Assembly: GCA_023411395.1 (NCBI GenBank)
Contig: JAEYOV010000007.1
Span: forward strand, 116,601-180,600
Length of the DNA: 64,000 bases
From: Bacillota bacterium
GTDB lineage: Bacteria; Bacillota; Clostridia; Christensenellales; Aristaeellaceae
Direction of reading: 5' to 3'
Part shown: positions 16,354-25,519 of the stretch, piece by piece
How positions within the stretch are numbered: the first letter of the stretch is position 1
Layout: each line of letters starts with the position of its first letter
Program-made: the position numbers and the translations under genes
Notes under the pieces: generated by a model
What the model was told of the DNA's origin: nothing
Seen by the model: only the letters and a program-made list of their open reading frames with translations
Databases searched by the model: none

Positions 16354-17229
16354 ATGGACTATGTATTCATGACCGATTCGGACAGCGACCTTCACTATAC
16401 CATGGTAGACGAGATGCAGATTCCCGTGGTGCGCATGCCCTATATCATGGAAGGCAAAGAGTACTTTGACGACATGGGCCGTGAAAGCGACATCAAAGGC
16501 TTCTTTGACAAAATGCGGGCCGGCGCCGCGCCCTTCACCTCCCTGCTGCCCACCGCCGCCTACCTGGAATACTTCGAACCCATCCTCAAAGAAGGCCACG
16601 ACATCCTGTTCCTGGCGTTTTCCAGCGAGCTTTCCGCCACCATTCAAAATATTTACACCGCCCGCAAGGAGCTTTTGGAGAAATATCCGGAGCGCAAATT
16701 CCTGGTAGTGGATACCATGAGCATTTCCGCGCCCCAGGCCAACCTGATCCTGCCCGCCTTTGAACTGTACAAGCAAGGCAAATCCATGGAGGAAGTGGCC
16801 GCTTGGGTAGAGGCGAACAAAATGCGCTCCCAGGGCTGGATCACGGTGGAAGACCTGAAATACCTGAAAAGGGGCGGCCGCATCTCCGGTACCGCCGCCG
16901 TGATGGGCACCATGCTGGACTTAAAACCCATTGTGGTCATGGGAAGGAACGGCAAGATTGTCCCGGCGGAAAAGGTGCAGGGCCGGAAAAAGGCCATGCG
17001 CGTTCTGGCGGAACGCACGGCGGAGAACATTGAAAACCCCGAATCCCAAACATTGATCATTATGCACGCCGACTGCCTGGAGGATGCCCGGCGCCTGGAG
17101 GAATTGATCCGACAGCGGGTTCCTGGTATCAAGGCCATCCGCCTCACCATGGTGGGTCCGGTCATCGGCGCCCATTGCGGCCCCGGCACACTGGCAAGCT
17201 GCTTTCTAGGCAAGGAAAGGTCTATCTGA
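16354..17229 (+). CDS. DegV family fatty-acid-binding protein
   Basis: A 291-residue DegV protein. These bind a fatty acid; some (FakB) present it to the fatty acid kinase FakA for phospholipid synthesis. Seen here: the N-terminal TDSDSDL motif, a Thr/Ser loop (FTSLLPTAAYLEYF), LAFSSELSAT, and the domain 2 segment YLKRGGRISGTAA followed by LKPIVVM. No fakA gene is in the window. GGGGAGG lies 9-12 bases before the ATG. A GC-rich hairpin follows. Confidence 0.9.
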   Translation: MDYVFMTDSDSDLHYTMVDEMQIPVVRMPYIMEGKEYFDDMGRESDIKGFFDKMRAGAAPFTSLLPTAAYLEYFEPILKEGHDILFLAFSSELSATIQNIYTARKELLEKYPERKFLVVDTMSISAPQANLILPAFELYKQGKSMEEVAAWVEANKMRSQGWITVEDLKYLKRGGRISGTAAVMGTMLDLKPIVVMGRNGKIVPAEKVQGRKKAMRVLAERTAENIENPESQTLIIMHADCLEDARRLEELIRQRVPGIKAIRLTMVGPVIGAHCGPGTLASCFLGKERSI

Positions 17230-17251
17230 TCCCGCAAACCTGTAAAAGCAT

Positions 17252-17281
17252 GCGCCCGATCCCTTGTTTGGGACCGGGCGC
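17252..17281 (+). terminator. Hairpin after degV
   Basis: GCGCCCGaTCCC / GGGAcCGGGCGC with a 6-base loop, followed by a weak T-rich run (TTCAATTT). Confidence 0.65.
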
Positions 17282-17555
17282 TTCAATTTGATTCCGAAAA
17301 GCAATTCAAATGTCGAACATCTATCGGATTGCTTTATAATAATTTGCTTAATGGCCCTTCGCTTCTTTCAGAAGCAACCATTGAACATATTTTCTGTAGT
17401 AACAGTCCATTAAAATATGCTGGTATTTGCACAATTAAATATTCGGCCACCTGCTTATTCATAGTTCCTGTGATTTATATAATTGATATGAACATTTGGT
17501 AGTGTCAATCTTTTCTTCGCAAACGTTCACAATCACATAGCATCAAAGTTACGGT
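17282..17555. other. AT-rich non-coding stretch
   Basis: About 270 bases that are visibly richer in A and T than the surroundings. No ORF with recognisable content, RNA gene or clear repeat was found. It lies between the convergent degV and mglC-like genes. Confidence 0.5.
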
Positions 17556-17600
17556 GAGCCCGCCTCCTTCCGTCCGCGAACGGGAGAAGGCGGGCTCCTT
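17556..17600. terminator. Hairpin between convergent genes
   Basis: GAGCCCGCCTCCTTC pairs with GAGAAGGCGGGCTC across a GC-rich loop, followed by CTTT. It may serve both strands, mainly the mgl-type operon on the - strand. Confidence 0.55.
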
Positions 17601-17708
17601 TGGCCCCGGGGCATTCCGGAGGGGAGAATGACCCGCGGGCAGTTTTTGCTGCCGGACGGTGCAGCGGGGAAAGGAAAAGGGAAGGGTGCGCATTCCCTCC
17701 CCCTGGCG

Positions 17709-19790
17709 CTATTTTTTGTTTACATATTTCCGGATATCCAGGGCCACGGCGCTGGCAATGATGATCCCCTTGATAATCTGCTGCCAGTAGGGATCCACGC
17801 CGATGAAGGTGAGGCCGTAGTTGATGACCTGGAAGATGAACACGCCCGAGACCACGCCGCCAACGGTGCCCACGCCGCCGGAGGAGGATACGCCGCCCAC
17901 CACGCAGGCCGCGATGGCGTCCAATTCATAGCCCACGCCATAGTTGTTGGTGGCGCCGCCGGTACGGGCGGCCTCCAGCACGCCGGCCATGCCGATCAAA
18001 GCCGATGCCAGGGCAAAGATCACGATCATGGTGAGCGGCACGTTGATGCCTGAGACCTTGGCAGCCTCGCGGTTGCCGCCGATGGCGTACACATTCTTGC
18101 CGAACACCGTCTTGTTCTGAAGGAACCAGACCATAAAGCAGACCACCAAGGCAATGATCACAATGATGGGGATGAAGCCGTACACCTTGCCGGTGCCAAG
18201 ATACGTGAAATCATCCCTGAGGCCGCCGATGGGCTGGCTGTTGTTGGGCGGCAGGTTGAAGTAAATGGAGTTGGCGCCGTAAACAATGACCATGGATGCC
18301 AGCGTGGCAATGAAGGGCGGCACGCTCAGCTTGGCCACGATGACGCCGTTGAGCAAACCAAACAGCAGGGCAATGAACACCGCAAGCAGGAAGGGCAGTA
18401 TCACCGGAAGCTGTGGAATGCCGGGGAAGAAGATTCTTGGATAGTCGGCATTTTGCAAAAGCGATGCGGAGATAACGGCGGTCATGCCCACCATGCGGCT
18501 GGCGGACAGATCTACGCCGCCGGTGCCGATGATGACAAAGCTCATGCCCATGGCGATGATCAGGCGGGTGGAGGATTGCTGCACGATGTTGATGAAGGTG
18601 CCGGTCGTGAGAAATTTCGGATTGACGGCGGCAATGGCGCCCACCAATGCTAGCAGCACAAGATATATGGCCTTGTCGGAAGCAAAGCGCTTGATGCTTT
18701 TCAAGGAGAAATCGAATTTCTTGCCCTCAAACATCGCGTTGCACAGGAGCAAAACGCTTGCAATGATGCCCAGGTTATATCCGGGGCCGAAGGTATAACT
18801 CTTGGCGATGGCCCCCAGCTCCTTGGCGCCCGCGGTTTCGATGCGCAGCGCGGAGAAGCAGAACAGCAGCGCGCCGAAAAGTGCCGCAGGCTTGCGAAAT
18901 TTCAGCGGCGCGTTCATCAGCGACAGTACGGCCAGCACGCCAAGGAGCGCCACGCCGGAAATCAGTGTCCACACGGCACCCAAAGCGTTGGCCGCGGCAA
19001 GCATGCGGCCCATGATGGCAAAGCCCGAAACGCCATGATCCGCAACGACCTCCTCCCGGGCATCCGCCAGGCCGGCATCGCTTAAGACCACGGGGGGCGT
19101 AAGGTTCTCCAGCTTTTCAAGCTTTGCTTTTGCGCTTTCCAGTTCCTTTTGCGCCGCTTCCATCCCGGCCTGAGCCTTCTGTACAGCCGCCTCATCCGGC
19201 TTGGCGGCGTTTTTCATAGATTCCAGCCTGGCTGCCGCGTTATCGCTGGCGGGCTGAAGCACCTTGGGAATTTGCAGCCGCAATTCATCCCTGGTTTGAA
19301 GGTCATCCACATACTTTAAAAGCTTGGAATCCGCCGGGACGGGGTCCTGAACAGGCACGGGAGCGATGAGGTTTTGCAACCCGGAGAGCACCTTGCGGGC
19401 GTCCGTCAGGGCAGCCTTGGCAGTATCCACCGCCGCCTGGAATTCGGTGATATCGTCCCCGGGGCCTGCGCTCTGCTCGCGTATTCTCAACGCATCCGCG
19501 GCAGCATCATAGGCGGGCTGCAGCGTATTGTTAATGCTCTGCCGGGTTTCATCCCGCAGCGCCACATTGTCATAATAGGCGGCCAGGTCCTTCTGATATG
19601 CTTCGCCGGCCTGCGCCAAAGCCGCGGCACCGTCGTACCCTTCATACGCCGGAACGGGATAGGAAATATAGCTGAGAAAACAGCTTAAAACCACCAGCAG
19701 CGACAAAGCAACAGTCACGGCCCTGCGCAGCGCGGCTGAATTGAACAGCGCGCCTTTCTTTTCTGTGGTCATGGCGGGGATCGTACTCAT
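17709..19790 (-). CDS. mglC: MglC-type sugar ABC permease with large extracytoplasmic insertion
   Basis: A 693-residue permease; standard MglC/RbsC proteins are about 330 residues. The C-terminal part (about 372-690) is the normal BPD_transp_2 core, with GVDLSASRMVGM and the EAA-like loop GGNREAAKVSGINV. Before it lie a membrane helix (about 24-43), an extracytoplasmic helical region (about 44-268) and further helices (about 270-292, 302-318, 337-352). The insertion contains a tandem repeat: 79-148 and 167-237 align (RDETRQSINNTLQPA / RDELRLQIPKVLQPA). It is the last gene of a binding protein-ATPase-permease operon for galactose or a similar sugar. The role of the insertion is unknown. Confidence 0.85.
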   Translation of the reverse strand: MSTIPAMTTEKKGALFNSAALRRAVTVALSLLVVLSCFLSYISYPVPAYEGYDGAAALAQAGEAYQKDLAAYYDNVALRDETRQSINNTLQPAYDAAADALRIREQSAGPGDDITEFQAAVDTAKAALTDARKVLSGLQNLIAPVPVQDPVPADSKLLKYVDDLQTRDELRLQIPKVLQPASDNAAARLESMKNAAKPDEAAVQKAQAGMEAAQKELESAKAKLEKLENLTPPVVLSDAGLADAREEVVADHGVSGFAIMGRMLAAANALGAVWTLISGVALLGVLAVLSLMNAPLKFRKPAALFGALLFCFSALRIETAGAKELGAIAKSYTFGPGYNLGIIASVLLLCNAMFEGKKFDFSLKSIKRFASDKAIYLVLLALVGAIAAVNPKFLTTGTFINIVQQSSTRLIIAMGMSFVIIGTGGVDLSASRMVGMTAVISASLLQNADYPRIFFPGIPQLPVILPFLLAVFIALLFGLLNGVIVAKLSVPPFIATLASMVIVYGANSIYFNLPPNNSQPIGGLRDDFTYLGTGKVYGFIPIIVIIALVVCFMVWFLQNKTVFGKNVYAIGGNREAAKVSGINVPLTMIVIFALASALIGMAGVLEAARTGGATNNYGVGYELDAIAACVVGGVSSSGGVGTVGGVVSGVFIFQVINYGLTFIGVDPYWQQIIKGIIIASAVALDIRKYVNKK

Positions 19791-19834
19791 GTTTCATCCA
19801 TCCCTTGTTCAAACTGCGCTCCGCCGGGAGCCGG

Positions 19835-21355
19835 TCAAACAGAAAACTGGGTCGCCAGCCGCATCACGTCCACCTGGGTGGCCTCCTGACCGGAAAGGAT
19901 GCCGGACAGGCGGCCCTCACACATTACCATGATCCGGTCGGACATGCCCAGCAGCTCCGGCATTTCCGAGGAGACCATGATAATGCTCTTACCCCTTTTG
20001 GCCAGGTCGGCGATGATGGTGTAAATTTCATACTTGGCGCCAACATCGATGCCCCGGGTGGGCTCATCGAGAATCAGGATATCCGGCTCCATCAAAAGCC
20101 AGCGGGCAATGAGCACCTTTTGCTGGTTGCCGCCGGACAGGTCCTTGATCAGCGTGCGGAAGGAAGGGGTCTTCACCCGAAGCTGGGCAATGGACTCCTT
20201 TGTATCCTTCACCCGCCGGCTTTCATCCAGAGCGAAGAACGGGCGCTTGACGTAGGCTCTGATCTTGGCCATCACGGTATTCTCCAGGACGCTGAGCATG
20301 GGGAAAATGCCGGTGGCGCGCCTCTCCTCAGTGAGCAGCGCCATGCCGTGCTTCATGGCCGTGAGGGGAGAATCGATCCCGACTTCCTTCCCCTGAACGT
20401 ACACGCGGCCTTCCTTGACCGCCCTAAGGCCGAACAGCGCCTCCAGCATCTCGGTGCGCTGGGCGCCCATCAGCCCGCCCACGCCAAGTATCTCCCCCTT
20501 GCGCAAATCAAAGGATACGTTGCGGAAGGACCTTGGATTGGGGCTGGTCATGTTCTCCACCCGCAAAACAGGCTCGCCCGGCACGTTTTCCCTGGGCGGG
20601 AAGCGGTGTATAAGGTCCCGGCCCACCATGCGCCTTATGATGAGGTCGGTGGTCAGCTCCGACGCAGGCCAGGTGCCCACGGCTTTTCCGTCCCGCATAA
20701 TGGTGACCTCATCGGAGATTTCCAGAATCTCCTCCATCTTGTGGGAAATGTAGATGATGGCCGCGCCCCGGTCGCGCATGCGCCGGATCAGCTTGAACAA
20801 ATGCCTGACCTCGTTTTCCGTAAGCGACGAGGTAGGTTCGTCCATGATGATGATCTTGGCGTTGTAGCTGATGGCCTTTGCGATTTCAATGGTCTGCACC
20901 GTGGATATGGACAAGTACCTTACCTGCACCTTTGGATCCACAGTGATTTCCAGATCCTTCAAAAGCGCCATGGTCTTTTGATACATCTCCGCCTCATCCA
21001 CCAGAACGCCTTTGGTAGGAAAGCGGCCCAGCCAGATGTTGTCCATCACGTTGCGGTACGGGATGGGGTGCAGCTCCTGGTGGATCATGGCGATGCCCAA
21101 ATCCAGCGCCGCCTTGGAATCGCGGATGTCCACCTTCTGGCCATGAAGCAGGATGTCGCCGCTGTTTTGGTGGTAGATGCCGAACAGGCATTTCATCAGC
21201 GTGGACTTGCCCGCCCCATTTTCCCCCATCAGCGCGTGAACCGTGCCGGGCTTCACATTCAGCGTCACGTCGTCCAGCGCCTTGACGCCGGGAAATTCCT
21301 TGCTGATGCTGCGCATTTCCAGCACGAATGGGTTATCTTGACCGGTCAATGGCAT
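19835..21355 (-). CDS. mglA: MglA-type sugar ABC transporter ATP-binding protein
   Basis: A protein of about 506 residues with two fused ATPase domains, as in MglA/RbsA. Domain 1 has GENGAGKSTLMKC and IIMDEPTSSLT; domain 2 has GVGGLMGAQRTE in place of a full Walker A, LSGGNQQKVLIARWL and ILDEPTRGIDVG. It drives uptake of galactose/glucose or related sugars with the flanking genes. The frame is open to 21394. ATG at 21355 gives MPLTGQDNPF, but GGGAGG is only 3 bases before it. A TTG at 21349 would have better spacing. A strong hairpin separates it from the binding-protein gene. Confidence 0.9.
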   Translation of the reverse strand: MPLTGQDNPFVLEMRSISKEFPGVKALDDVTLNVKPGTVHALMGENGAGKSTLMKCLFGIYHQNSGDILLHGQKVDIRDSKAALDLGIAMIHQELHPIPYRNVMDNIWLGRFPTKGVLVDEAEMYQKTMALLKDLEITVDPKVQVRYLSISTVQTIEIAKAISYNAKIIIMDEPTSSLTENEVRHLFKLIRRMRDRGAAIIYISHKMEEILEISDEVTIMRDGKAVGTWPASELTTDLIIRRMVGRDLIHRFPPRENVPGEPVLRVENMTSPNPRSFRNVSFDLRKGEILGVGGLMGAQRTEMLEALFGLRAVKEGRVYVQGKEVGIDSPLTAMKHGMALLTEERRATGIFPMLSVLENTVMAKIRAYVKRPFFALDESRRVKDTKESIAQLRVKTPSFRTLIKDLSGGNQQKVLIARWLLMEPDILILDEPTRGIDVGAKYEIYTIIADLAKRGKSIIMVSSEMPELLGMSDRIMVMCEGRLSGILSGQEATQVDVMRLATQFSV

Positions 21356-21392
21356 CCGCCTCCCGCCCGCGCGGCAAGCGCGGCATGATTTC

Positions 21393-21436
21393 AAAAAAAT
21401 GCGGGAGGGAGGGAAATGATTCCCTTCCCCCCCGCT
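21393..21436 (-). terminator. Hairpin between mglB and mglA
   Basis: On the - strand GCGGGGGGAAGGGAA pairs with TTTCCCTCCCTCCCGC, followed by ATTTTTTT. It lies inside the operon and probably reduces read-through so that more binding protein than ATPase is made. Confidence 0.75.
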
Positions 21437-21464
21437 TTCTGTCCATGTAAGCTGGTATCAGGTG

Positions 21465-22469
21465 TTACTCGTAGTCCGCGGCGTTCTCCAGGGTTACTTT
21501 CTGGTAGGGAACCCACACGTACTTGCCGTCGGTGATCTCATAGGGGAAGTTGTCGGCGGTGACTTCTTCTTCGGCGCCCAGGATGGCGGCCAGCAGCAGG
21601 GTGGCTTTGCCCTGGTTCACGGCGTCGTTGAGTACCGTGCCCAGCAGGGTGCCTTCCTTCAAAGCGGCCAGAGCGGGAGCGGTGGCATCCACGCCCACGA
21701 CGGGCATGAACTTGCCTTCGGAGAAGTAGCCGGCGGCCTTCAGGGCTTCGATCGCGCCCAGCGCCATGTCGTCATTGTTGGCCAGCACGGCTTCGATCTT
21801 TTCGCCATGGGCGGCGAGGAAAGCGGCCATCTTGTCCTGGCCCTTTACACGGTCCCACATAGCGGTGTCTTCGGCAACCTTCTCCACTGTGAAGCCGGCG
21901 GATTCGATGGCCTTGATGGAAAACTCGGTACGCAGCTCGGCATCCTGGTGGCCCGGCTCGCCCTTGAGCATCACGTACTGGATGATGCCGTCGCCGTTCC
22001 TGTCGGCGTCTTTGTTGGCGGTGAAGTAGTCGACGATGATCTGGCCGCTCATGGTGCCGGATTCTTCGGCCTTGGCGCCCACATAGTACACCTTGTCATA
22101 CTTGGCCATGTCTTCGGGCAGGGGCTCGCGGTTGAAGAACACAACGGGGATTTCCTTGCCCATCGCCTTGTCGATGATGACGCCGGCGGCGGTGCGGTCA
22201 ACGGGGTTGATGGCCAGGGAGTTCACGCCCTTGGTCAGGAACAGGTCGACCTGGTCATTCTGCGTGGCCTGGTTGTTCTGGCTGTCGGCGATCTCGATGG
22301 TGGCCACATCGACAGCGGCATCATTGATGGCATTGCGAACGCCGGTCATGAAGGTGTCGTCAAACTTGTAGATGGTCACGCCCACACTGGGCAGATCGGC
22401 TGCCAGGGCGAATGCCGCCATGCTCAGCACCAGGACAAGCGCCAGGGCCAGAGAAAGCATTTTCCTCAT
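21465..22469 (-). CDS. mglB: Galactose/glucose-type sugar-binding protein
   Basis: A 334-residue periplasmic-binding-protein-like domain 1 protein of the MglB type. A Sec signal peptide covers about 1-24, ending in AFALA; no lipobox Cys is present. The mature start (LPSVGVTIYKFDDTFM) and segments INPVDRTAAGVIID, PVVFFNREP and VLANNDDMALGAIEAL are characteristic of galactose/glucose binding proteins. NRNGDGI resembles the calcium loop of MglB (DxNxDG). The frame is open to 22529, but GGAGG lies 10 bases before the ATG at 22469. It is first in the operon. Confidence 0.9.
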   Translation of the reverse strand: MRKMLSLALALVLVLSMAAFALAADLPSVGVTIYKFDDTFMTGVRNAINDAAVDVATIEIADSQNNQATQNDQVDLFLTKGVNSLAINPVDRTAAGVIIDKAMGKEIPVVFFNREPLPEDMAKYDKVYYVGAKAEESGTMSGQIIVDYFTANKDADRNGDGIIQYVMLKGEPGHQDAELRTEFSIKAIESAGFTVEKVAEDTAMWDRVKGQDKMAAFLAAHGEKIEAVLANNDDMALGAIEALKAAGYFSEGKFMPVVGVDATAPALAALKEGTLLGTVLNDAVNQGKATLLLAAILGAEEEVTADNFPYEITDGKYVWVPYQKVTLENAADYE

Positions 22470-22625
22470 TACCTGAAAACCTCCTTGTTTCGGCGGTCTA
22501 CCCGCCGCATTCTGTATAGAGTATGCCATACCCGGTTTGTGAAAGGAATGCGAAAATCTTCTGTATTGTTTAGAATTCTTATACTCCTTTTCGAAAGCAT
22601 CGCGATGTCTATTGTCCGGCAGCCG

Positions 22626-22651
22626 AAAAAAGCCCCGGGCATTGCCGGGGC
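22626..22651 (-). terminator. Rho-independent terminator
   Basis: On the - strand GCCCCGG-caatgc-CCGGGGC followed by six T residues. It lies about 45 bases after the stop of the hypothetical gene at 22696. Confidence 0.85.
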
Positions 22652-22695
22652 CGACTGTTCAGAAAGGGCACGCCAGACCGCCCTTCTTATTTTAC

Positions 22696-23115
22696 TTATC
22701 TTTTGTTCCACCGTTCAAGAAACGTATTCAGCCTGCCGATTTCATCCCTTGACAATTGTATGACCACATCCGACGCAATATCAATGTCCCTACCCTTTTC
22801 AAAGCGCAAAATGCAATCTTCGGTGACCTTTCCGTCGGTGGCGTCTATGCAATGGCTGTCAAGGTCCTGAAGAACAGGCACCACCCGCATGGTGGCGGGA
22901 AGAATGGCTTCCGCAGCATTCACATTTCCATCATAGGTAAAGGCGTATACCGCCTGCAGGCCATCCTCCCAGTCTGCAGCCGGGAGCTGGATGGAGAATG
23001 ATCCGCCGCCCTTGGGAATAATGGTGCAAAGCGCCATATCCAGGGGCCTTTCAAGCCGCACCATTTTTTCCTCGTGGGGCGCCGCGCCCGTTTTCCATTG
23101 TGCAATGACCCTCAT
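22696..23115 (-). CDS. Hypothetical protein
   Basis: A 139-residue protein I do not recognise. It has no signal peptide or membrane helix. The first half is predicted beta-rich (MRVIAQWKTG, FSIQLPAADW, AVYAFTYDG), with a possible carbohydrate-binding-like beta sandwich. The second half is acidic and ends in a helix (SRDEIGRLNTFLERW). The ATG at 23115 follows GGGAGG with 6-9 bases spacing; an upstream GTG/ATG in the same frame lacks a better site. It has its own terminator. Confidence 0.6.
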   Translation of the reverse strand: MRVIAQWKTGAAPHEEKMVRLERPLDMALCTIIPKGGGSFSIQLPAADWEDGLQAVYAFTYDGNVNAAEAILPATMRVVPVLQDLDSHCIDATDGKVTEDCILRFEKGRDIDIASDVVIQLSRDEIGRLNTFLERWNKR

Positions 23116-23292
23116 ACCCTTCCCTCCCATGTCCTTTGCTTTTCCCGCCGTGGAGCGGCAGGATGGCTGCCGGAGCCTTTATGTGATTATACCACATGGG
23201 ACAGCAACTGAACCCTGCACAAAAGAAGAAAGCTGTAAAGAATGTTCTCCTCAATCCAAATCTCGATCATGCGGAAAAATATCCGTCCTTTT

Positions 23293-23556
23293 TTACCCTT
23301 CCATCGCCTGCATCAGCACATACTCAATCTTTTCCTTGGTGGCCACGCCCTCGTGGAGCTTCACGCCGTCCACATAGAAAGTAGGCACCAGATAGTAATC
23401 GTACTTGTTCGCAATGGCCGGCTGTTTGCGCTCGTCGATGACCTTCATGGGGATTTTTTTATATTCCGGATGTTCTCTCATCAATTCGTCCAGCCATTTT
23501 TGCGCCTTGATGCAATAGGGGCAGACATCCATCATAAAGAACGTGATTTCCTTCAT
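23293..23556 (-). CDS. Glutaredoxin-like thiol protein
   Basis: An 87-residue glutaredoxin-fold protein with the active site Cys12-Pro-Tyr-Cys15. The conserved cis-Pro segment reads YYLVPTFYVDG. It would reduce disulfides in the cytoplasm. AAGGAGG lies 8 bases before the ATG at 23556; a TTG two codons upstream is less likely. It follows the ABC-F gene by 13 bases and probably belongs to the same unit (DUF6483, ABC-F, glutaredoxin). Confidence 0.85.
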   Translation of the reverse strand: MKEITFFMMDVCPYCIKAQKWLDELMREHPEYKKIPMKVIDERKQPAIANKYDYYLVPTFYVDGVKLHEGVATKEKIEYVLMQAMEG

Positions 23557-23569
23557 ACCCAATTCCTCC

Positions 23570-25507
23570 TTAACCGTTTGCGTCCAGCGTTTCCATGAGT
23601 TCCTTCAACGCCTGGTCGGCTTCCTCCCACGCGTCATACAGGGAGGCCACCTTGTCCTGCGCCTTTTGATATTCCCTGGCGGCCTGGGCGGCCTTTTCGG
23701 GATCCTGATATGTCTCAGGCAGCGCCATCAGTGTTTCCAGGTCGGCCATGAATTGCTCCAAATCGGCGATTTCCTTTTCCTTGGCCCGGGCCAAGTCCTG
23801 GGCCTCCTTCAAACGCTCCCTTTCCTGGCGGGTGCGCTTTTTTTCCTTGTCCAGCTCGGTGCGGGTTTTCAGCGGTCCTTCCATTTCGGGCGCGTCCCCC
23901 CGCGCCGTGCCTTCCAGGTAATCGTCATAATTACCGGCGTGCAACGCAAGGCCGTCCTGGCTCAGTACCGCCACCTTGTTCGCAAAGCGGTTGATAAAGT
24001 ACCGGTCGTGGGAAATGGCCAGGATCGTGCCCGGATAATCGGATAGCGCCTGTTCGAGCACCTCCCGGCTGTCCATATCCAGGTGGTTGGTGGGTTCGTC
24101 CATCAAAAGGAGGTTATCCTTTTTCAGCATCAGCTTGGTCAGCGCCACCCGGCCCTTTTCGCCGCCGGAAAGCGTTGACACAGGCATGAACACGTCGTCG
24201 CCCGTGAACAGGAACAGCCCCAGCGCGCCGCGCACCTCATATTGTTCCAAACGGCGGAAGTCGTCCCACACCTCGTTAAGCACCGATTTTTCGGGATGCA
24301 GCGACGATTGGTGCTGGTCGTAATACCCCAGGTCCACGTTGGCGCCCAGCCGCACCGTGCCCTCGTCGGGATGAAGTTCCCCCGTCAGGCAGCGGAAAAG
24401 CGTGGACTTGCCCGCGCCGTTGGGACCGATGAGCGCGACCCGGTCCCCCGAGCGCATATGCAGGTTCAGATGTTCAAACAGCGTTCTTTCCCCGAAGCTT
24501 TTTTTCAGATCCTTCACCATCAATACGTCGTCCCCGGTGCGCCGGCGCACGGTGAAGGAAAAGCGCACCTGGTTTTCTTCCTCGGGTCTTTGCAGCCGTT
24601 CCATCTTGGCAAGCTTTTTCTCCCGGCTTTCGGCGGCGCGAATAGACTTTTCCCGGTTGAAGCTGCGAAAGCGGGCGATAATGACCTCCTGGCGCACGAT
24701 TTCCTTTTGTTGAAGATCATAGGCCTTTTGGCGGCTTTCAAACCGCTCGGCCCGCTGCTCCAGGTACCTTGAATAATTTCCGTTGTATTGTTCCACCGTG
24801 CCCAGCAAAAGTTCCGCCATGCAGTCGCACACATGGTCCAGAAAGTAGCGGTCATGGGAAATGATCAAAACCGTGCCCCGGTACTGGGAAAGATAGTTTT
24901 CCAGCCAGGCAAGGGCCTGCAAATCCAGATGGTTGGTTGGCTCGTCCAGCAGCAAAAGATCGGGCTTTTGCAACAGCAGCCGGGCCAGGCACAGCCTGGT
25001 GCGCTCGCCGCCGCTCAAGCTTTCCGACAATTGGCCTTGTTGCGCTTTGGTAAAGCCCAGGCCTGCAAGTACGCCCTGGACGGCGCTTTGCCAGGCGTAG
25101 CCGTCCTGCCGCTCAAAAGCTTCGGTCAGGGATGCATACTCCGCGCCCAGGCGGTGAAGTTCCTCCGGCTGACGGGTGACCGCCATGCGCTCTTCCAGCT
25201 CCCGCATTTTCGCTTCCATTTCCGCAAGGGGGGCAAACACGGCTTCCATCTCTTCAAGAACGGTGAGGCCCTCGGTCACCAGCCCCTGCTGGGCCAGGTA
25301 TCCCAGCTTCAGCCCCCGGCTGATGCTCATAGCGCCCGAATCGTAGGTTTCCAGCCCGGCAATGATGCGCATCAGCGTCGTTTTTCCGCATCCGTTCACA
25401 CCCACCAGTCCCAGCCGCTGGCCCGCCTGCAGGGTAAGGGAAACATCCTTGAGCACAATGTTTGCGCCAAAGGATTTTTGTATGTGCTGCAGGGAAAGAA
25501 TAATCAT
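23570..25507 (-). CDS. ABC-F family ATPase (YdiF/YfmR/Uup-like)
   Basis: A 645-residue ABC-F protein with two ATPase domains and no membrane part. Domain 1: GVNGCGKTT, LSGGERTRLCLARLL, LLLDEPTNHLD. Domain 2: GPNGAGKST, LSGGEKGRVALTKLM, LLMDEPTNHLD. The C-terminal 90 residues form a charged coiled coil (LDKEKKRTRQERERLKEAQ), as in Uup and YdiF. The interdomain linker is short, which points to a housekeeping translation factor rather than a drug-resistance factor. It follows the DUF6483 gene by 12 bases. Confidence 0.9.
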   Translation of the reverse strand: MIILSLQHIQKSFGANIVLKDVSLTLQAGQRLGLVGVNGCGKTTLMRIIAGLETYDSGAMSISRGLKLGYLAQQGLVTEGLTVLEEMEAVFAPLAEMEAKMRELEERMAVTRQPEELHRLGAEYASLTEAFERQDGYAWQSAVQGVLAGLGFTKAQQGQLSESLSGGERTRLCLARLLLQKPDLLLLDEPTNHLDLQALAWLENYLSQYRGTVLIISHDRYFLDHVCDCMAELLLGTVEQYNGNYSRYLEQRAERFESRQKAYDLQQKEIVRQEVIIARFRSFNREKSIRAAESREKKLAKMERLQRPEEENQVRFSFTVRRRTGDDVLMVKDLKKSFGERTLFEHLNLHMRSGDRVALIGPNGAGKSTLFRCLTGELHPDEGTVRLGANVDLGYYDQHQSSLHPEKSVLNEVWDDFRRLEQYEVRGALGLFLFTGDDVFMPVSTLSGGEKGRVALTKLMLKKDNLLLMDEPTNHLDMDSREVLEQALSDYPGTILAISHDRYFINRFANKVAVLSQDGLALHAGNYDDYLEGTARGDAPEMEGPLKTRTELDKEKKRTRQERERLKEAQDLARAKEKEIADLEQFMADLETLMALPETYQDPEKAAQAAREYQKAQDKVASLYDAWEEADQALKELMETLDANG

Positions 25508-25519
25508 GCGTGGCTCCGA

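Noticed and set aside
17282..17708. Possible small gene or RNA in the AT-rich gap before the mgl-type operon
   Set aside because: Short frames have no RBS or recognisable product, and no tRNA-like or riboswitch-like fold was seen.
19805..21388. 527-codon open frame on the + strand opposite mglA
   Set aside because: The - strand protein has all ATPase motifs; the + strand product is His/Gln/Leu-rich low-information sequence with no family match.
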